Positions 56,438 to 64,000 of a stretch of 64,000 bases of DNA are shown here, piece after piece (position 1 is the stretch's first letter; each line of letters opens with the position of its first letter). The position numbers and the translations under genes were made by a program. Location: positions 1-64,000 of the forward strand of contig NZ_JWJG01000002.1 in NCBI RefSeq assembly GCF_000818395.1. Reading direction: 5' to 3'. The DNA is from Noviherbaspirillum autotrophicum. GTDB taxonomy: Bacteria > Pseudomonadota > Gammaproteobacteria > Burkholderiales > Burkholderiaceae_D. The notes below the pieces were generated by a model that searched no databases, was not told the DNA's origin, and worked only from the letters and a program-made list of their open reading frames with translations.

Positions 56438-57403
56438 TTATGGATTTTTGGAAATCGGGGCGGACGATTCGGCACCGGTCTGCGCGACGGCGGCTGTGAC
56501 GCGCTTGCTGTCGGCCGCCATCATCTCGTCCATGCAGGTCGCGCCGGGCGCGACGCAGCGATTGACGATCGCGTGGTACAGGTCGGACTCGACCTTGCCG
56601 TAGCGGCGCACCGGTTCGCGCTCGCTGGGCTTTTCCAGCGCCAGGTAGTCGGTGCGCTTGAACTCGCCGCCGGCCCTGGCCTTCTGCACCCAGCTCTCGA
56701 AGTCGGCATTACTCATGCCGTAGTACTTGAAGCGCATGTGGGAAAACCCGGCACCGCTGTAATTGGCCGAAAAGCCTTCATATGCGCCGGGCTTGTTAAT
56801 CACGGCATTCAAGGTCGTATCCATGCCCGGCATCGCGTAGATCTGGCCGGCCAGCGCGGGGATATAGAACGAATTCATCACGTTCGACGCGGTGATCTTG
56901 AAGCGCACCGGCACGTCCACCGGCGTGGCCAGTTCGTTGACGGTGGCAATGCCCTGCTCCGGATAGATGAACAACCACTTCCAGTCGAGCGCCACCACCT
57001 GCACCACCAGCGGCTTGGTATCGGGGGAAATCGGGCGATGGGCGTCGATGCGCTGCAGCGGACGGTACGGGTCCAGCAGATGGGTGCTGATCCAGGTCAG
57101 CAAACCCAGGGCGATGATGATTAGGAGCGGCGCGCCCCAGATGACCAGCTCCAGCTTGGTCGAGTGATCCCATTCGGGATCGTATTTTGCCGCCGCGTTG
57201 TTTTTGCGGTAACGCCAGGCGAAAAGCACGATCAAGGCGATCACCGGCACGATGATCAGCAACATCAGCAGCGTGGAGACAAGGACCAGGTTGGCCTGCT
57301 GAACAGCGATATCGCCGGATGGATTCATCACGACGGTATCGCAGCCAGCCAGCAACACCAGGGGCGAGAGCGGCGCTAGGCGACGGGCGTTTAACAGATG
57401 CAT
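56438..57403 (-). CDS. cyoA: Cytochrome bo quinol oxidase subunit II
   Basis: Lipoprotein subunit of 321 residues. The signal ends with the lipobox LLAGC (Cys near 20), two membrane helices follow, and the periplasmic cupredoxin domain has LVVQVVALDWKWLFIYPEQG near 121 and NSFYIPALAGQIYAMPGMDT near 166. The CuA-binding Cys and His residues of cytochrome c oxidases are absent, as expected for a quinol oxidase. ATG at 57403 opens the operon cyoABCD-surf1-regB-regA. The gap of 137 bases to the divergent MFS gene should contain both promoters. Confidence 0.96.
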   Translation of the reverse strand: MHLLNARRLAPLSPLVLLAGCDTVVMNPSGDIAVQQANLVLVSTLLMLLIIVPVIALIVLFAWRYRKNNAAAKYDPEWDHSTKLELVIWGAPLLIIIALGLLTWISTHLLDPYRPLQRIDAHRPISPDTKPLVVQVVALDWKWLFIYPEQGIATVNELATPVDVPVRFKITASNVMNSFYIPALAGQIYAMPGMDTTLNAVINKPGAYEGFSANYSGAGFSHMRFKYYGMSNADFESWVQKARAGGEFKRTDYLALEKPSEREPVRRYGKVESDLYHAIVNRCVAPGATCMDEMMAADSKRVTAAVAQTGAESSAPISKNP

Positions 57404-57540
57404 GAATGAAAGTAAAGGATACAGATCAAGATTATGCTAATCTAACCTCGCAAGCGGGCATTGGCGATTGGACATTTTGTCCTCCCCCTTTCCGGGAAGC
57501 CTCAAAAAGACCTGCCAATATCCAATTTGAGGAGCGACGA

Positions 57541-58878
57541 ATGTCCAGTACCAGCATGCATGGCGGGACGCTGCCCGCCCATTTACGTTCGGCCGCACGC
57601 GATGCCGGCAACGCCGATCATTCCAACATTGCGCCGGGCGAAATCGCCGTCGGCGTGGTCATCGGCCGCGCCTCCGAATATTTCGACTTCTTTGTGTATG
57701 CCATCGCCTCGGTGCTGGTGTTTCCATCCGTGTTCTTCCCCTTCGAGCAGCGACTCGAGGGAACGCTGTACGCATTCACGATCTTCTCCTTTGCCTTTAT
57801 CGCCCGGCCATTCGGCACCGTCGCCTTCATGGCCATCCAGCGCCGCTTCAGCCGGGAGCTGAAACTGATGCTCGCGCTCCTGCTGCTGGGCGCATCCACC
57901 GCCGGCATCGCCTTCTTGCCGACCTACGCTCATCTGGGGTCGGCAGCGATCGTGCTGCTGGCGATCCTGCGCATCGGTCAGGGCATCGCGCTGGGCGGCT
58001 CATGGGATGGCTTGCCGTCGCTGCTGGCGCTGAGCGCGCCAAAACGCCGCCGCGGCTGGTACGCGATGCTGGGGCAACTGGGCGCACCGGTCGGCTTCAT
58101 CGTCGCGGCCGGATTGTTCTGGTTCCTGCTGTCGGCGCTGTCCAGCGCGGACTTCCTGGAATGGGGCTGGCGCTATCCGTTCTACGTCGCATTCGCCATC
58201 AACGTCGTCGCGCTGTTTGCCCGCCTGCGCCTGGTATCCACCGACGAATATGCGCGCCTGCTCGACGAGCGCGAGCTGGAACCGACCAACGCGCTGAAAA
58301 TGGTCTGCTCGCAAGGACGCAATGTGCTGATCGGCGCGCTCGCGGCGCTGGCGAGCTATGCGCTGTTCCACCTCGTGACAGTTTTCCCGCTGTCCTGGAT
58401 CACGCTATATTCGTCGCGCTCGATCAGCGACTTCCTGGCGATCCAGATGATCGGCGCCGCACTGGCGGCGGCCGGCGTGGTCGCCTCCGGCCTGATCGCC
58501 GACCGCTTCGGCCGGCGCACCACGCTGGGCACCCTCGCCGCCCTGATTGCGCTGTTCAGCGGCGTGGTACCGATGCTCATGGATGGCGGCGATCTGGGCC
58601 AGACCGTTTTCATCCTGGTCGGCTTCGCCCTGCTCGGCCTGTCTTATGGCCAGGCTTCTGGCGCTGTGACGGCCAACTTCCTGCGCAAATACCGCTACAC
58701 CGGCGCCGCCCTGACCTCCGATCTGGCATGGCTGGTCGGCGCCGGCTTTGCGCCGCTGGTCGCGCTCGGCCTGTCGGCGCATTTCGGACTGGCGTATGTT
58801 GGCCTGTATCTGCTGTCGGGCGCAGTCGGCTCGCTGGCGGCATTGAGCCTCAATCGCGCGCTGGAAATCAGGGATTGA
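57541..58878 (+). CDS. MFS transporter, metabolite:H+ symporter (MHS) type
   Basis: 445-residue major facilitator with 12 hydrophobic helices. The N-terminal GRASEYFDFFVYAIASVLVF near 45 and ARPFGTVAFMAIQRRF near 88 correspond to the MHS-family motifs (EWFDF-like; RP-G). ILRIGQGIALGGSWDGLPSL near 147 is the RxxQGxxxGGE-like motif, with Asp-Gly-Leu here in place of the usual Glu-rich end. The longer frame from 57406 has no ribosome binding site, whereas ATG at 57541 has GAGGAGCGACGA. Substrate, possibly an organic acid or osmolyte, is unknown. Ends at a good terminator. Confidence 0.9.
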   Translation: MSSTSMHGGTLPAHLRSAARDAGNADHSNIAPGEIAVGVVIGRASEYFDFFVYAIASVLVFPSVFFPFEQRLEGTLYAFTIFSFAFIARPFGTVAFMAIQRRFSRELKLMLALLLLGASTAGIAFLPTYAHLGSAAIVLLAILRIGQGIALGGSWDGLPSLLALSAPKRRRGWYAMLGQLGAPVGFIVAAGLFWFLLSALSSADFLEWGWRYPFYVAFAINVVALFARLRLVSTDEYARLLDERELEPTNALKMVCSQGRNVLIGALAALASYALFHLVTVFPLSWITLYSSRSISDFLAIQMIGAALAAAGVVASGLIADRFGRRTTLGTLAALIALFSGVVPMLMDGGDLGQTVFILVGFALLGLSYGQASGAVTANFLRKYRYTGAALTSDLAWLVGAGFAPLVALGLSAHFGLAYVGLYLLSGAVGSLAALSLNRALEIRD

Positions 58879-58907
58879 CCAGCTGTCGCAAGCAGCAAAA
58901 ACACGAA

Positions 58908-58939
58908 GGGTTGCAGGCCTTCGCCTGCAACCCTTTTTT
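58908..58939 (+). terminator. Rho-independent terminator of the MFS gene
   Basis: GGGTTGCAGGC and GCCTGCAACCC form an 11-base perfect stem with a CTTC loop, followed directly by TTTTTT. It ends about 50 bases before the HD-GYP stop on the opposite strand and may serve both directions. Confidence 0.95.
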
Positions 58940-58990
58940 CATGCGACGTCAGGAAGCCGCACTCCGCACTTGCATTGGCACGCGAGCGAG

Positions 58991-60367
58991 TTACTGGCCT
59001 GGCAATTGCGCGATGGCCAGCTTGAGCGCATCAAAGCAGGCGGGATCAAGCGCCGTGCCGACTGTTTGCGCCATCATTTCAAGCGTCTGCGGGATGGGAA
59101 TGGCGCCGCGGTAAGGGCGCGCGGCCGTGATGGCGTCAAAGATATCGGCCGTGGTAATGATGCGGGTTTCAATGCCGATTTCCTCCGCCGTCAGGCCGCG
59201 CGGGTAGCCGCCGCCATCGAGCCGTTCATGATGGGCGCCGGCGACGCGGGCCAATTCTGAAAAGGCGCTAATGCGCGACAGGATGGTTTCGGTGTAAGTG
59301 GCGTGCAGCTTCACCGCATTCCACTCCTCCCTGTCGAGCTTGCCCGCCTTGTCGAGCACGCTGTTGCTCACACCCAGCTTGCGGACGTCGTGCAGCAGCG
59401 CGCCGCGCCTGAGCCAGCGACGGCGCTCGCATGACAGGCCGAGCGTTTCAGCGATCATGTCGGCATACAATGCCACGCGCGCGCTATGCCCGCTCGTATA
59501 AGGACTCTTCGAGTCCACCACCTGGCCAAAAGCCGCAGCGATATCGTCCAGATAGTCGTCATCCAGCGGCACCTCGTGGCCCGCCGGTTCCAGCGCCTGC
59601 ACAGCCCGGTCGACCTCTTCCGACGCCAGCATGCGCCAGAAGGACTCCGCCTGCGCTACCTCCTCAAAGGATTGCACCAGACGCGGATCGAACCAGCGCC
59701 CCGCACGCGCGCGTACCTCGTCCAGAGCCGCCTGCCGGCCGCCGGCGGTATGAAAAACGTCGATCACCTGGGCCAGCAGCGCGATGCGGGCATAGACAGG
59801 GATAGCCTCTCCCGCCAGGCCTTCCGGCTTGCCTTTGCCATTGAAATGTTCATCGAGACTGTAGATGCCGCGCGCCACGCCGTCGGGAAAGCGCAGCAGC
59901 CGCGCGATCTCCGCACCGCGCTGGCAGCGCGTGGCAATCAGGTCATGCGCAATTTCGCTGCCGTCGCGCAGGATCGTCAGCACGCTGCGAAAGCGTTCGG
60001 CCAGCCCCGCCTTGAGGCCGGTGTGCGTGAGCACAAACGACAGCACTTGCGGCAGGCTATCGCCCACCGTCTTGAAATCGCGCTTGAAATGCAGGTCATC
60101 CGTGAGATACAACTCGCAGATACGGGCTGCGTTGCTGCTGCAGCCGAGGTCCTTGAGCAGCAGCGTGTAATACAGTTCCCACAACTGCTCCTCGGACAGC
60201 CCTGCGCTGCGCCCGATATGCATCCCGATCCAGCAACAGCGCACACAATGCCCGGGCGGCTGGCCTTCGGTAATATCGAGCGCATAACTGAGCGCACCAA
60301 TGAGCTCCGAAAGCTGGAGGGCGGCGCTTGGTGGAGAAGATGGCTGTGCGCGGTATGAAGAATTCAT
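58991..60367 (-). CDS. HD-GYP domain protein, probable c-di-GMP phosphodiesterase
   Basis: 458 residues. An N-terminal HD-like domain at about 20-240 (GHCVRCCWIGMHIGRSAGLS, LLLKDLGCSSNA, SLDEHFNGKGKPEGL) has a degenerate HD motif with KDLG. The C-terminal HD-GYP domain has SGHSARVALYADMI near 291, the metal-binding LLHDVRKLGVSN near 327, and HHERLDGGGYPRGLTAEEI near 378, the hallmark GYP segment. The usual HDIGK is HDVRK here; the His and Asp ligands are kept, but the Gly is replaced by Arg. No sensor or receiver domain is visible. Likely hydrolyses cyclic dinucleotides; c-di-GMP is the usual substrate and often governs exopolysaccharide, but a link to the clusters here is inference. Confidence 0.9.
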   Translation of the reverse strand: MNSSYRAQPSSPPSAALQLSELIGALSYALDITEGQPPGHCVRCCWIGMHIGRSAGLSEEQLWELYYTLLLKDLGCSSNAARICELYLTDDLHFKRDFKTVGDSLPQVLSFVLTHTGLKAGLAERFRSVLTILRDGSEIAHDLIATRCQRGAEIARLLRFPDGVARGIYSLDEHFNGKGKPEGLAGEAIPVYARIALLAQVIDVFHTAGGRQAALDEVRARAGRWFDPRLVQSFEEVAQAESFWRMLASEEVDRAVQALEPAGHEVPLDDDYLDDIAAAFGQVVDSKSPYTSGHSARVALYADMIAETLGLSCERRRWLRRGALLHDVRKLGVSNSVLDKAGKLDREEWNAVKLHATYTETILSRISAFSELARVAGAHHERLDGGGYPRGLTAEEIGIETRIITTADIFDAITAARPYRGAIPIPQTLEMMAQTVGTALDPACFDALKLAIAQLPGQ

Positions 60368-60472
60368 GAAGGGGGAGATTTTTTCCTACGAGCAACAAAT
60401 TGATTGTATGCGATTTGCAGGAAAACGCCGCAGCCCTCCACTACGCCAGGCAATAAACACAAAGTAACTGTC

Positions 60473-60510
60473 GCAAAAAAGAAAAAGGGGCTGCACTTGA
60501 GTGCAACCCC
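60473..60510 (-). terminator. Rho-independent terminator downstream of the tRNA gene
   Basis: On the minus strand GGGGTTGCACT-CA-AGTGCAGCCCC forms a nearly perfect stem with one G-T pair, followed by TTTTTCTTTTTT. It lies about 10 bases beyond the CCA end of the tRNA. Confidence 0.88.
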
Positions 60511-60520
60511 TTGATTTGTT

Positions 60521-60599
<79 letters not shown>

Positions 60600-60608
60600 G
60601 GTAAACTT

Positions 60609-60638
60609 TCAATATCCGTCCCTGTTTTTTTACGTCAA
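60609..60638 (-). promoter_or_regulatory. Promoter of the CAT tRNA gene
   Basis: On the minus strand TTGACG (60638-60633) and TATTGA (60614-60609) are spaced by 18 bases. The tRNA begins 10 bases further on. The near-consensus -35 box and the position make this a convincing candidate. Confidence 0.7.
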
Positions 60639-60850
60639 TGGGTCAGATTAAGGGTCAAAGATTATAACGCACGCGACATTCTTTTCTCCCGCATTCCAAG
60701 TGGAGTTCCGGTGCAGCCCATGATTTTTGGCCCTCGTCAAATCTTTCACTGACAATCGAGCCGGTTTCGCACTCCAGCGAATCCACAATAGCCTTTGCTG
60801 GTTTTCAAGACCTGTGCCTTAAAATCACTTGGCCACACGATAATTTAAAT

Positions 60851-61045
60851 AGAATCAGGCAACAATGTGGAAGGTGGCAGGACCGGATACAGCGTACGGG
60901 ATTCCCGACCTTGTCAAAGACTTTCGCCAACAAGGCAGACGCCATCCGTTGGGGCAAGGAAAAGGAGGTCGAACTGGAGCGAGGCAGCTTCATCTGCCCT
61001 CCCAAGGTGGAACGTACCGCCCTGCTCGACTTTCTACAGCGGTAG
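60851..61045 (+). pseudogene. N-terminal fragment of a tyrosine-type integrase
   Basis: One frame reads GRWQDRIQRTGFPTLSKTF followed by ANKADAIRWGKEKEVELERG and ERTALLDFLQR before a TAG at 61043-61045. This is the arm-type DNA-binding N-terminus of phage and island integrases (the GYPxxxKTFxTKxDAxxWA pattern). The core-binding and catalytic domains are absent. A start codon is not evident; TTA stands where one might be expected. Located about 250 bases from a tRNA gene, it suggests an old integrated element. Confidence 0.82.
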
Positions 61046-61616
61046 GCTCGCGCAACCCGGCGGCAATCGTCGGCGGCAACCGAAGTTGCTCAACTTCATT
61101 ACTTGTCGAGGATTGAGCAGGCCTTTTGTCCGTGCTTAGCTCAACTTCAAGATCTATTCGGTGTGCTTTCCTCTTATGCTTATCAAGGCGATCGCCCCGG
61201 ATGCCGCAGTAGCAGATTGGGCATCGCACCATCTCCGGCTTTGCCCCAATAAAATGTGCATTAAGTAGCGGTGCTTGGTCAGTTCTGCGCGAGGTAGCGG
61301 GCGCCGAGTCGCGCGGCCGAACCACCTGTTGCTGCTCTGTTCGGCTCACATTTTTTTCCGTTGATTGCTTCTGAGAATTAGCCTTTGCGGGCTGTGTATC
61401 TACCTCATGCACCTTTCTTAAATGCTTTTGTAGATGTCTTACAGAAGCATGGCAATACTGACATCGGACGACGACTTTGGCTTTGGCTTTGACACCAACA
61501 ACTCGGTATATTGAATCCGGCGATCCGCGGCCGGCCCCGATCTCATCCAGGAGGCCCCAACCCCCGCATTTATAGCAATTTTGGTTCTCGCCCCCGCAAC
61601 TACAAGGTCGTGACAT
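60990..61616 (-). CDS. Small Cys-rich protein with two C2H2-like zinc fingers
   Basis: 208-residue soluble protein. ATG at 61616 has AGAGGAG seven bases upstream and is preferred over a start at 61655. Residues 4-18 (CSCGGENQNCYKCGG) form a four-cysteine knuckle. CQYCHASVRHLQKHLRKVH (C-x2-C-x9-H-x4-H, near 51) and CPICYCGIRGDRLDKHKRKAH (C-x2-C-x11-H-x4-H, near 130) are C2H2-like fingers with Lys/Arg between the histidines. The region between fingers is Gln/Ser/Arg-rich and probably disordered. The last 19 or so codons are antisense to the integrase remnant, so the C-terminus may have been replaced. Probably nucleic-acid binding; function unknown. Confidence 0.75.
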   Translation of the reverse strand: MSRPCSCGGENQNCYKCGGWGLLDEIGAGRGSPDSIYRVVGVKAKAKVVVRCQYCHASVRHLQKHLRKVHEVDTQPAKANSQKQSTEKNVSRTEQQQVVRPRDSAPATSRRTDQAPLLNAHFIGAKPEMVRCPICYCGIRGDRLDKHKRKAHRIDLEVELSTDKRPAQSSTSNEVEQLRLPPTIAAGLREPTAVESRAGRYVPPWEGR

Positions 61617-61883
61617 CGCCGACTCCTCTTGCGCATGCTGTTGCAATTGTTGCAATTAAGGCTTTTGGCTGCTTTGCTTTTGCTCAGGTTCCACGCTTTG
61701 AACGTCCGAGACCGGACGGCGTTCTCGCTTAATCAACGCCAAGAGCCCTGAGAATGCAATCAGATGCTTTACTGCCTACCTAGTCGAGATGCGGCATCCC
61801 GATTCTTGTGCCAGCTCATGGACTTTTGCCGCGTGTCGACTCATTCTCACAAAAACACGCTACCTAAGCTGACATTTCGATCC

Positions 61884-62582
61884 ATGCCGACGCTTTGCAC
61901 ATACGTAATGACGGTTGACTCAGGGCTCGCCCCGAATCCATATTGGGACTGGTGCACCCTCGCCGTCTGCACTCCAAACCGCCAGAGCGCGCGTCTTAGT
62001 GCTGGCGACTGGATCGCAGGCGTTTTAAAAGACCACGATCAGTGGCGCCTGGTGTACACGATGCGCGTTGCCGAGCGAATTCACATGGACGCGTATTTTA
62101 GAGACGAGCGCTTTGTCAAAAAGAAACCCGACTTGCGCGGCACGTGGCAGCAGCGGTGCGGAGACAACTTCTACAGCCTCAATCCAGACGGGATATGGGT
62201 TCAGCACAAGAATGTCTTCCACATTGGGAAGGAATTCCTCAAGAAGGACACGCGTCGTCCACACGTGTTTGTGTCTTCTGACTACTGGTATTTTGGGCGA
62301 AACGCGCCTTTGGTCCCGATCGAGTTTCACTCGATGCTCGGTGGCCGCGGTATCCGGGTTTCGCATCCACCACAGCTTGTTCAGAAATTTCTCTTATGGG
62401 TGCAATCCGGATATTCACCCGGCATTCATGGACTACCAACCCACAATCCAGAAATAGAAGACGTGCCAACGGCGGCGCCTTCAACACATACCTGCGGGGT
62501 AAGGCGAGCGGCCCCAGCGACAAAGTCTGGCGACGATGGCGTGGGCAATTCGGCATATAAGCGCCCCTCCTGCCGCCAGTAA
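61884..62582 (+). CDS. Probable Nmad2 (nucleotide-modification-associated domain 2) protein
   Basis: 232 residues from ATG at 61884; the open frame extends to 61764 but the upstream part lacks family character. Residues 5-42 or so, with TYVMTVDSGLAPNPYWDW then CTLAVCTPNRQSARLSAGD and DWIAGVL, match the opening of Nmad2 proteins as I remember them. The middle has VAERIHMDAYFRD and a NFYSLNPDGIWVQ segment, and FVSSDYWYFGRNAPLVPIE follows. Nmad2 proteins were predicted from gene context to handle modified nucleotides in phage and restriction-type conflicts, with no proven activity that I know of. The tail after about 190 is low-complexity. No clear ribosome binding site is seen. It is divergent from the zinc-finger gene. 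Confidence 0.68.
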   Translation: MPTLCTYVMTVDSGLAPNPYWDWCTLAVCTPNRQSARLSAGDWIAGVLKDHDQWRLVYTMRVAERIHMDAYFRDERFVKKKPDLRGTWQQRCGDNFYSLNPDGIWVQHKNVFHIGKEFLKKDTRRPHVFVSSDYWYFGRNAPLVPIEFHSMLGGRGIRVSHPPQLVQKFLLWVQSGYSPGIHGLPTHNPEIEDVPTAAPSTHTCGVRRAAPATKSGDDGVGNSAYKRPSCRQ

Positions 62583-63378
62583 ATTAACCCATATGCTGTC
62601 CGCAATGCAATTAAGCACGCATGGTATCTGTATGGATTGCCCTCCGAATATCTTTGCAACCCCGGATCGCGCAATCGACTCTAAACGGTCCTTGCCAGTT
62701 TCAGTAAGCCGACGTTCAGCTATCGCCGCTTAGGACAAAGGTGGCTACTAAACCGGGGCGATTCAGTGTCTGTTTGAATGATGCCCTAGGAGCCAGATCA
62801 CGATAATAGCGACAGTCACAACCCCGGGATAGACATGGCGACATTTATCGTAGCGAGTGGCTACGATAATGTCCCCGATAGCAATTGAGATTGAATGACA
62901 TCGGGCTGCAGATCCGGATCTTCGTTGATAATGCACTTTCTAGGCAGCGACAAGAATCTGGTAAGCCGTGCACACCACGGATAACTCGCGCAAGGCGAAT
63001 TCCCGTTTGTGTCCCTTACGCGTAGGCTAATGTGCGTATCTCCCAGCACGCCCTCGATCACCGAATTGTCATGCAGCGTGACAATCGTCGATCCGGGGCG
63101 TTCGAGATGGCGTCAAATGGAATTTCCACTGTACCGTCAGTGAGCGATTTATCGATCTGTCGGTAATACGAATATTCAGATGGCCGTGACAGGATTTGAG
63201 AAACCGCAACCACTTCTCATTAAGAGCGCCTAGATTCTAGGTTACTCTTCCTCGACTTTTAGTGGCATTACGTCACGTTAAACGTATGGAGCGCATATCC
63301 ATACGGAAATGCATTCTTGCCGAGTTGTGCTTCGTCGGGGGCGCAAAATTTCAAGTAGCTATCCAATGGAGCTATTGC
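62583..63378. other. Non-coding stretch with decayed fragments
   Basis: About 800 bases without an intact gene. It holds the end of an IS5-type transposase (62766-62879, minus). The remainder on either side contains only short frames on both strands that I could not assign. The last 60 bases are A+T-richer and should carry the promoter of the lipoprotein gene. Confidence 0.6.
62766..62879 (-). pseudogene. C-terminal remnant of an IS5-family transposase
   Basis: The minus-strand frame ending in TGA near 62766 reads ATRYDKCRHVYPGVVT followed by VAIIVIWLL. This corresponds to the conserved IS5-type C-terminus (ATRYDK, then A, V and IWL spaced as in the last helix). Upstream the similarity breaks off, so only about 35 codons survive. 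Confidence 0.75.
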
Positions 63379-64000
63379 ATGATGAAGGCAATAAAAAGCA
63401 CCTTCGGACCTACGTTTCACCACTATATTTTTGCCTTTTTGGTAGCGACACTGGGGCTCGTTGCATGTGGTGGCGGAGGTGGTAGCTCGGCAGATACGGG
63501 AAGCAACGACATAGCCACCAACAATCCTGGATCTCCCAGTGCGGGTGGCATCAGTGAACAAACTACGCCTGTTCGAATTACTACAATGTCTACCGATGCC
63601 ACCCTTGACCCGGCATTGCCAGCATCCATTGCGAAAGCAGTGACCAAAGTGGTGAGTCCAGTCGGTGAGGGTATCCCCAGTTCTACACTACCAATGTTGA
63701 CGGCAGATAGTAATGGTGACTCGATGGTGTTTGCCATGGATGCCCAGGGCAATGTGCTATTGGCCGCTCGAACAAGGGATGCCAACACGGTTTTGAGCAT
63801 TGAGTCTACTGCGATCTCTTTGGCAAGGCTGGCGATTGGCGTATTGCCGGACACAGTCAATGCAAGTCAAATAAACGAAGACATACGTGCCACCCCTTCT
63901 TTCAAGGACCTCGCATCAGCTATTGCCATTGCGCTGGAGAGCACAACGCCGCCTGCCTCGAACGCAGCTGTCCTTGACGCGATAACTGAAGTCCTTGTCC
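63379..64000 (+). CDS. Secreted lipoprotein, N-terminal part (3' end outside window)
   Basis: The open frame from ATG at 63379 (a second ATG follows immediately) runs to the window edge, giving 207 codons. A signal peptide FHHYIFAFLVATLGLVAC with lipobox LVAC (Cys near 32) is followed by a Gly-rich linker (GGGGGSS) and a Ser/Thr/Asn-rich region. From about residue 75 the sequence looks folded, with KAVTKVVSPVGEG, MVFAMDAQGNVLLAAR and STAISLARLAIGVLP, but I recognise no family. TGGAG lies eight bases before the ATG. It is probably an outer-membrane or cell-surface lipoprotein of unknown function. Confidence 0.8.
   Translation, partial: MMKAIKSTFGPTFHHYIFAFLVATLGLVACGGGGGSSADTGSNDIATNNPGSPSAGGISEQTTPVRITTMSTDATLDPALPASIAKAVTKVVSPVGEGIPSSTLPMLTADSNGDSMVFAMDAQGNVLLAARTRDANTVLSIESTAISLARLAIGVLPDTVNASQINEDIRATPSFKDLASAIAIALESTTPPASNAAVLDAITEVLV

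Noticed and set aside
54410-57124. Very long plus-strand open frame (about 900 codons)
   Set aside because: It lies antisense to cyoB and cyoA, is extremely His/Arg/Asp-rich in composition and has no domain; it is a by-product of G+C-rich codon use on the other strand.
60600-60850. Partial tRNA duplicate (att site) beside the integrase stump
   Set aside because: I looked for a repeat of the tRNA 3' end near the integrase fragment and found none within the window.

Overview
The window looks like chromosome of a betaproteobacterium, probably order Burkholderiales and plausibly family Oxalobacteraceae. This is inferred from the G+C-rich core genes (cyoABCD, SURF1, RegBA, rhlE, gluQ) and their arrangement; no rRNA or other marker gene is present to confirm it. 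Roughly 1-46.6 kb is a surface-polysaccharide region, 46.8-60.6 kb is housekeeping and respiration, and 60.6-64 kb is a decayed accessory segment next to a tRNA gene.

Polysaccharide region. The 5' end of a phosphomannomutase/phosphoglucomutase gene runs off the left edge (1-882, minus). Cluster A (1716-17573, plus strand) encodes UDP-ManNAcA synthesis (WecB, WecC), a Wzx-like flippase, a hexapeptide acetyltransferase, a Wzy/WaaL-like polymerase, an AsnB-type amidotransferase, a heparinase II/III-type protein, a GT4 glycosyltransferase, a WbpV-like epimerase/reductase, an initiating phosphoglycosyltransferase and a WbpM/CapD 4,6-dehydratase. A NusG/RfaH-like gene inside it is reduced to an N-terminal remnant. 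Cluster B (46557 down to 21218, minus strand) converges on it. It contains rfbBDAC (dTDP-rhamnose), a frameshifted pirin, a YjbH-type protein fused to a PAP2 phosphatase domain, Wza, Wzz, GalE, ManC, Fcl, Gmd (GDP-fucose), a hexapeptide acetyltransferase, a GT10 and a GT11 fucosyltransferase, a second Wzx, GT2 and GT4 enzymes, a second Wzy and two acyltransferase-3 proteins. The clusters look complementary: A has the only recognisable initiating enzyme, B has the only Wza/Wzz export proteins, and each has its own Wzx and Wzy.

Between them (17579-21060) lies an insertion-sequence graveyard: a dead IS3 element, an IS256 transposase fragment, an IS630 fragment, and an apparently intact IS3 element that truncated the IS630 copy. 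A heavily decayed relative of that intact element sits just upstream of wecB (about 1098-1545).

Core region. gluQ and rhlE converge on a strong terminator hairpin. They are followed by an Xre/MbcA-RES toxin-antitoxin pair, the RegA/RegB-type redox two-component system, SURF1, cyoD-C-B-A (a bo-type quinol oxidase), a divergent MHS-type MFS transporter, an HD-GYP protein and a tRNA with a CAT anticodon.

Accessory end. Beside the tRNA are the N-terminal fragment of a tyrosine integrase, a small protein with a Cys-rich N-terminus and two C2H2-like fingers, a probable Nmad2 (nucleotide-modification-associated) protein, the last codons of an IS5-type transposase, and the start of a secreted lipoprotein that runs off the right edge. 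The items most worth a second look are the YjbH-PAP2 fusion, the paired Lewis-type fucosyltransferases, the division of labour between the two clusters, and the tRNA-linked zinc-finger/Nmad2 segment.
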